DNA of 64,000 nucleotides from SCUS01 sp966211675 (GTDB lineage: Bacteria > Myxococcota_A > Polyangia > Polyangiales > Ga0077539): assembly GCA_966211675.1 (NCBI GenBank), contig CBIHPK010000003.1, positions 62,001 through 126,000 of the forward strand, given 5' to 3'. Each line of letters opens with the position of its first letter. Position 1 is the stretch's first letter. Under the pieces are notes generated by a model, which made no database searches, was not told the origin of the DNA, and saw only the letters and a program-made list of their open reading frames with translations. The translations under genes and the position numbers were made by a program. Positions 60,616-64,000 of the stretch are shown here, in pieces.

Positions 60616-62451
60616 TCAGGCCTTCGCCACCACGCCCTTGAACATCCGGAAGGTCCTCGACAGCGCCTCGACCTGCTCCTTCAGCGCCGCCGAGTCGTGC
60701 CGATCGATCGCCACCTTGGTGCGCTCGATCACCCCTTGAGCCTTGTCGAGCGCGTCGCGGCCGTAGTCGCTGCCGCCCACGACCTTCGAGACCTTGTCGA
60801 AGAGCCGCTCGATCTCGTGCATCAGCCCCTCGGCCTCCTGCCGCCGGGCCTCGTACTCCTCGTCGCGCTTGCGCTCGACCGCGAACTCCTTGCCCGCGTC
60901 GATCATGGCCTCGATCTCCTCGCGGGTGAGCCCCGAGGTGGCCGTCACCGTGATCGACTGCTCCTTGCCGGTCTCGAGGTCCTTGGCGTGCACGCTCACG
61001 ATGCCGTCGGCGTTGATCTCGAAGGTCACCTCGATTTCTACCACTCCAGCGGGCGCGCGACGAAGACCGGTGAGGATGAACTCCCCGAGCAGCTCGTTCT
61101 GGTCGGCCTGGTCGCTCTCGCCCTGCATCACCAGGATCTTCACCGCCGTCTGGTTGTCCCGCGACGTGGTGAAGGTCTTGCCGCGCGCCGTCGGCACCGT
61201 GGTGTCCTTCGGGATCAGCGGCTCCATGAGCCCGCCCGCCACCATCATGCCGAGGGTCTGCGGGGTCACGTCGAGCAGCACCACGCGGTTGGCCGTGGGG
61301 CCCTCGTCCTCGAGCAGCGCCGAGCCCTGGATCGCCGCGCCGATGGCCACCACCTCGTCGGGGTGCACCCCCTTGCTCGGCTCGCGCCCGAGGAACTCCG
61401 CCACGCTGCGCTCGACCAGCGGCATGCGGGTCATGCCGCCCACGAGGATGACGTCCTCGACGTCCTCGCGGTGCAGCCCGGCGTCGTCGAGTGTCTGCCT
61501 CATGATGTCGACGGTCTTCTGCACCAGGTCGGCCGTGAGGTGCTCGAAGTCCGCGCGCGACAGCACCCGCTGCAGGTGCAGCGCCTCGTTGCGGCCCGAG
61601 GAGATGATGAACGGGAGGTTGATCTCGACCTCGCGCACCGACGACAGCTCGACCTTGGCCTTCTCCGCGGCGTCCTTCAGGCGCTGCAGGGCCATGCGGT
61701 CTTTACGGAGGTCGATGCCGTGCTCGTCGCGGAAGCCCTCGACCAGCCAGTCGATGACCCGGGAGTCGAAGTCCTCGCCGCCCAGGAAGGTGTCGCCCGC
61801 GGTCGAGATCACCTTGAACACCCCGGTCGAGCCGATCTCGAGGATCGACACGTCGAAGGTGCCGCCGCCCAGGTCGTACACCGCCACGGTGCGGTCGATG
61901 TTGCGCCCGAACCCGTAGGCCAGCGCCGCCGCCGTGGGCTCGTTGATGATCCGGATGACCTCCAGGCCCGCGATGGCCCCCGCGTCCTTGGTCGCCTGGC
62001 GCTGGTTGTCGTTGAAGTACGCCGGCACCGTCACGACGGCCTTCTGCACCTCGTGACCCAGGTACTCCTCGGCGATGAGCTTCATCTCCGCCAGCACCAT
62101 CGCCGAGATCTCGGGCACCGAGTGCGCCTTGTCCCGCAGCGAGATGCGCACGTCCCCGTGCGGGCCCTCGACGATGTTGTAGGAGGCCGTGGAGGCCACC
62201 TGCTTCACCTGAGGGCTGTTCCACTTGCGCCCGATGAGGCGCTTCGCCGAGTAGACCGTGTTCTCCGCGTTGGTGATCGCCTGGCGCTTTGCGAGGTGCC
62301 CCACCAGCCGCTTTCCTGCTTCGGTCATCGCCACCATCGACGGCGTGGTCTTGTACCCGCCCCGATTTGCGATCACGACCGCGGTGCCGTTTTCAACGAC
62401 GGCAACACAGGAATTTGTCGTACCCAGATCGATCCCGATGACCTTTTCCAT
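60616..62451 (-). CDS. dnaK: DnaK-family Hsp70 chaperone (paralogue)
   Basis: 611 residues. The ATPase domain is complete: IGIDLGTTNSCVAVVENG, VPAYFNDNQRQATKDAG, IINEPTAAALAYGFG, VYDLGGGTFDVSI and VILVGGMTRMPLV. The substrate-binding domain starts at LLDVTPQTLGMMVAGGLM and has TTVPTARGKTFTTSRDNQT. The lid is helical but the protein ends at FRMFKGVVAKA, without the acidic C-terminal tail usual in the main DnaK. ATG 62451 matches the MEKVIGIDLG start of the family; the open frame reaches 62520. No grpE or dnaJ is adjacent, so this is probably one of several Hsp70 paralogues in the genome rather than the housekeeping copy. Confidence 0.92.
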   Translation of the reverse strand: MEKVIGIDLGTTNSCVAVVENGTAVVIANRGGYKTTPSMVAMTEAGKRLVGHLAKRQAITNAENTVYSAKRLIGRKWNSPQVKQVASTASYNIVEGPHGDVRISLRDKAHSVPEISAMVLAEMKLIAEEYLGHEVQKAVVTVPAYFNDNQRQATKDAGAIAGLEVIRIINEPTAAALAYGFGRNIDRTVAVYDLGGGTFDVSILEIGSTGVFKVISTAGDTFLGGEDFDSRVIDWLVEGFRDEHGIDLRKDRMALQRLKDAAEKAKVELSSVREVEINLPFIISSGRNEALHLQRVLSRADFEHLTADLVQKTVDIMRQTLDDAGLHREDVEDVILVGGMTRMPLVERSVAEFLGREPSKGVHPDEVVAIGAAIQGSALLEDEGPTANRVVLLDVTPQTLGMMVAGGLMEPLIPKDTTVPTARGKTFTTSRDNQTAVKILVMQGESDQADQNELLGEFILTGLRRAPAGVVEIEVTFEINADGIVSVHAKDLETGKEQSITVTATSGLTREEIEAMIDAGKEFAVERKRDEEYEARRQEAEGLMHEIERLFDKVSKVVGGSDYGRDALDKAQGVIERTKVAIDRHDSAALKEQVEALSRTFRMFKGVVAKA

Positions 62452-62564
62452 CCGAGAACCCGCTCGTTGAGGACGACCCGTCGTCCACTCTACGGTCGTC
62501 CAGTCCGCACCCGTTGGCAACGGGCATGTTCGCCCGCCGCGTCGATTCAGCAGCGTTCAGCCCG

Positions 62565-63467
62565 TTACCGCATCAAGAACTCCATCAGCGCCTTCTGTGC
62601 GTGAAGTCGGTTCTCCGCCTCGTCCCACACCGCGACGTTCTCGCCGTCGAGCAGCGCCGCGTCGATCTCCTCACCGCGGTGCGCCGGGAGGCAGTGCAGC
62701 ACCATCGCGCCGGGGTTCGCCTCGCTCAACAGCCGGGCGTTGACCTGGTAGCCCGCGAAGGCCGCGCGCCGCGCCTCCGCGTCGCCCTCCTGGCCCATCG
62801 ACGCCCAGACGTCGGTGATCACGATGTCCGCGCCTCGCGCGGCCTCGCGAGGGTCGAGCACCTGCCACACGTTGGCCGGGAGCTCCCGGGCCTTGAAGCC
62901 GTAGCCCTCCGGCGACGCGACGGTGAGCGCGAGCCCCAGCCGCTCGGCCGCCTCGACCCAGCTGCGCGCGACGTTGTTGGCGTCGCCGATCCAGGCGTAG
63001 CGGAGGCCCTCCAGCGAGCCGCGGCGCTCGCGCACGGTGAGCAGGTCGGCCAGGATCTGGCACGGGTGGTGGTCGTCCGTCAGCGCGTTGATCACCGGCA
63101 CCGAGGCGGCCGAGGCGAGGGCCTCGATGCGGTCGTGCCCCGCGGTGCGCAGCACGATCGCGTGCACGTAGCGCGAGAGCGTGCGGGCCGTGTCCTCGAT
63201 GGACTCGCCGCGCCCGAGCTGCATGTCCCGGGTGTTGAGCACCACCGGGTGCGCCCCGAGCTCGAAGGCCCCGACCTCGAAGGACACCCGGGTGCGCGTG
63301 GAGGACTTCTCGAAGATCAGCGCGACGCTGCGCCCCTCGAGGGACCGCCGCTGCCCGCCGTGCCGACGCTGGTTCTTCATCGCCGTCGCGTGGTCGAGCA
63401 GCTGCCGCAGCTCGTCGCCGGACAGGTCGGACACGCGGAGGAAATCGCGCTTCACCTTCGGGGTCAT
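62565..63467 (-). CDS. argF: Ornithine carbamoyltransferase
   Basis: 300 residues. STRTR at 56-60 binds carbamoyl phosphate; ALTDDHHPCQILADLLT has the HPCQ motif; DVWASMGQEGD and MVLHCLPAHRGEEID are the ornithine-binding SMG loop and the HCLPA-x-RG motif with the catalytic Cys. The enzyme makes citrulline from ornithine and carbamoyl phosphate in arginine synthesis. The C-terminus (FDEAENRLHAQKALM-like: WDEAENRLHAQKALMEF) is normal. Start ATG 63467 overlaps the stop of the preceding argD by 4 nt (ATGA). Confidence 0.95.
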   Translation of the reverse strand: MTPKVKRDFLRVSDLSGDELRQLLDHATAMKNQRRHGGQRRSLEGRSVALIFEKSSTRTRVSFEVGAFELGAHPVVLNTRDMQLGRGESIEDTARTLSRYVHAIVLRTAGHDRIEALASAASVPVINALTDDHHPCQILADLLTVRERRGSLEGLRYAWIGDANNVARSWVEAAERLGLALTVASPEGYGFKARELPANVWQVLDPREAARGADIVITDVWASMGQEGDAEARRAAFAGYQVNARLLSEANPGAMVLHCLPAHRGEEIDAALLDGENVAVWDEAENRLHAQKALMEFLMR

Positions 63468-64000
63468 GTCGTCTCCCTGGGCATCTCGGAGAGCACTCCG
63501 TCGAGCACCGCGAGGCCCTCTTCGAGCTCCGCCTCGGTCACGATCAACGGCGGGGCGAAGCGCAGCACCCGGTCGCCCGCCTGGGCGATGAGCACCCCGC
63601 GGTCGCGCATCGCGCCGAGCACCTCGCGGGCCTCGACGTGGTCGGCCAGCACCAGGCCGCAGAGCAGCCCCCGGCCCCGAGCGCCCTTCACCAGCGTGGG
63701 GTGCTTCGCCGCGAGCCCCTCCAGCTTCGACAGGAACCACGCGCCCTTCGTCGCCGCGCCCTCGATGAGCCCCTCGCGGTCTAGGACCTCCAGCACCGCG
63801 AGCCCCGCCGCGCAGGCCAGGGGGTTGCCGCCGAAGGTGCTCCCGTGCGTCCCCGGAGCGAGCGCCTCGGCGTACTTCTCGCGCACCAGGAAGGCCCCGA
63901 TGGGCACGCCGCCGCCCATGCCCTTGGCGATCGTGAGCACGTCCGGGAGCACCCCCTCGTGCTGCACCGCCAGGTACTTCCCGCTGCGCCCGACGCCGGT
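63464..64000 (-). CDS. argD: Acetylornithine aminotransferase (5' end off window)
   Basis: The C-terminal 178 residues of a class-III PLP-dependent aminotransferase. TGVGRSGKYLAVQHEGV and PDVLTIAKGMGGGVPIGAF contain the PLP-binding Lys in the AKG-type loop. GTHGSTFGGNPLACAAG is the phosphate-binding GSTFGGNP signature of ArgD. VLRFAPPLIVTEAELEEGL ends the fold. It transfers the amino group from glutamate to N-acetylglutamate semialdehyde, the step before ornithine formation. Coupling to argF by a 4-nt overlap fits an arg operon. The missing N-terminal half lies past the window edge. Confidence 0.93.
   Translation of the reverse strand, partial: TGVGRSGKYLAVQHEGVLPDVLTIAKGMGGGVPIGAFLVREKYAEALAPGTHGSTFGGNPLACAAGLAVLEVLDREGLIEGAATKGAWFLSKLEGLAAKHPTLVKGARGRGLLCGLVLADHVEAREVLGAMRDRGVLIAQAGDRVLRFAPPLIVTEAELEEGLAVLDGVLSEMPRETT

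Overview
The window is very GC-rich, densely packed DNA with mostly GTG/ATG starts, many ATGA/GTGA stop-start overlaps and a large share of predicted lipoproteins with Asp/Ala/Gly-rich linkers after the lipobox. Two proteins end in a Cys + hydrophobic helix + Arg cluster typical of MYXO-CTERM sorting tails. Together with FG-GAP, RCC1, nidogen-like and Cys-repeat surface proteins this points to a myxobacterium (Myxococcota, perhaps Polyangiales/Sandaracinaceae-like). That assignment rests on protein style only. No tRNA, rRNA, insertion sequence, prophage or CRISPR array was seen.

Layout. 1-13.3 kb: a truncated GspE/PilB N-terminal-domain gene, mtfA, an outer-membrane-type protein, an acyl-CoA synthetase, a GT-C-type membrane protein with a GDP-mannose Nudix hydrolase (gmm) and a second large membrane protein, a chlorite-dismutase-family protein, a TPR-type exported protein, a homologue of membrane-integral terpene cyclases, a VOC protein, a saccharopine-dehydrogenase-like enzyme and a YdcF-type protein.

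13.4-22.2 kb: the most interesting region, a probable undescribed RiPP (ribosomally made, post-translationally modified peptide) locus. Five minus-strand genes are chained by 4-nt overlaps: a soluble S26B-type peptidase, two HPr-kinase-like proteins (one lacking the metal-binding Asp pair), a stand-alone PqqD-type leader-binding protein and a radical SAM/SPASM enzyme. Downstream on the same strand lie a 1268-residue Ig/FG-GAP lipoprotein and then a 55-codon gene with a strong ribosome binding site, a lasso-leader-like YxxPxV motif and two cysteines, which I propose as the precursor. A convergent NTP_transf_5-family gene sits at its 3' side.

22.2-36.8 kb: a DUF2400 protein, a calcineurin-like phosphatase, an exported MsrB, two exported proteins of unknown function, a GNAT-like protein, the SRP RNA, an SDR-fold protein without catalytic Tyr/Lys, an MscS channel, a tandem pair of nidogen-like MYXO-CTERM proteins sharing a perfect 93-bp repeat, and a beta-propeller/RCC1 lipoprotein ended by a clear intrinsic terminator.

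36.8-50.2 kb: two large Cys-repeat lipoproteins, a polysaccharide flippase, exported and membrane proteins, a cytochrome c lipoprotein, a SIS-like protein, a bacterial protein-arginine deiminase lipoprotein with all four catalytic residues, a repeat protein and a BMP-family substrate-binding protein.

50.3-64 kb: a tandem pair of membrane pseudokinases, a macro-domain protein, pdxH, a propeller lipoprotein, a DUF6918 protein, nudC, an SDR oxidoreductase, a Pro-rich myxobacterial protein, a DnaK paralogue and the arginine genes argF and argD (argD runs off the end).
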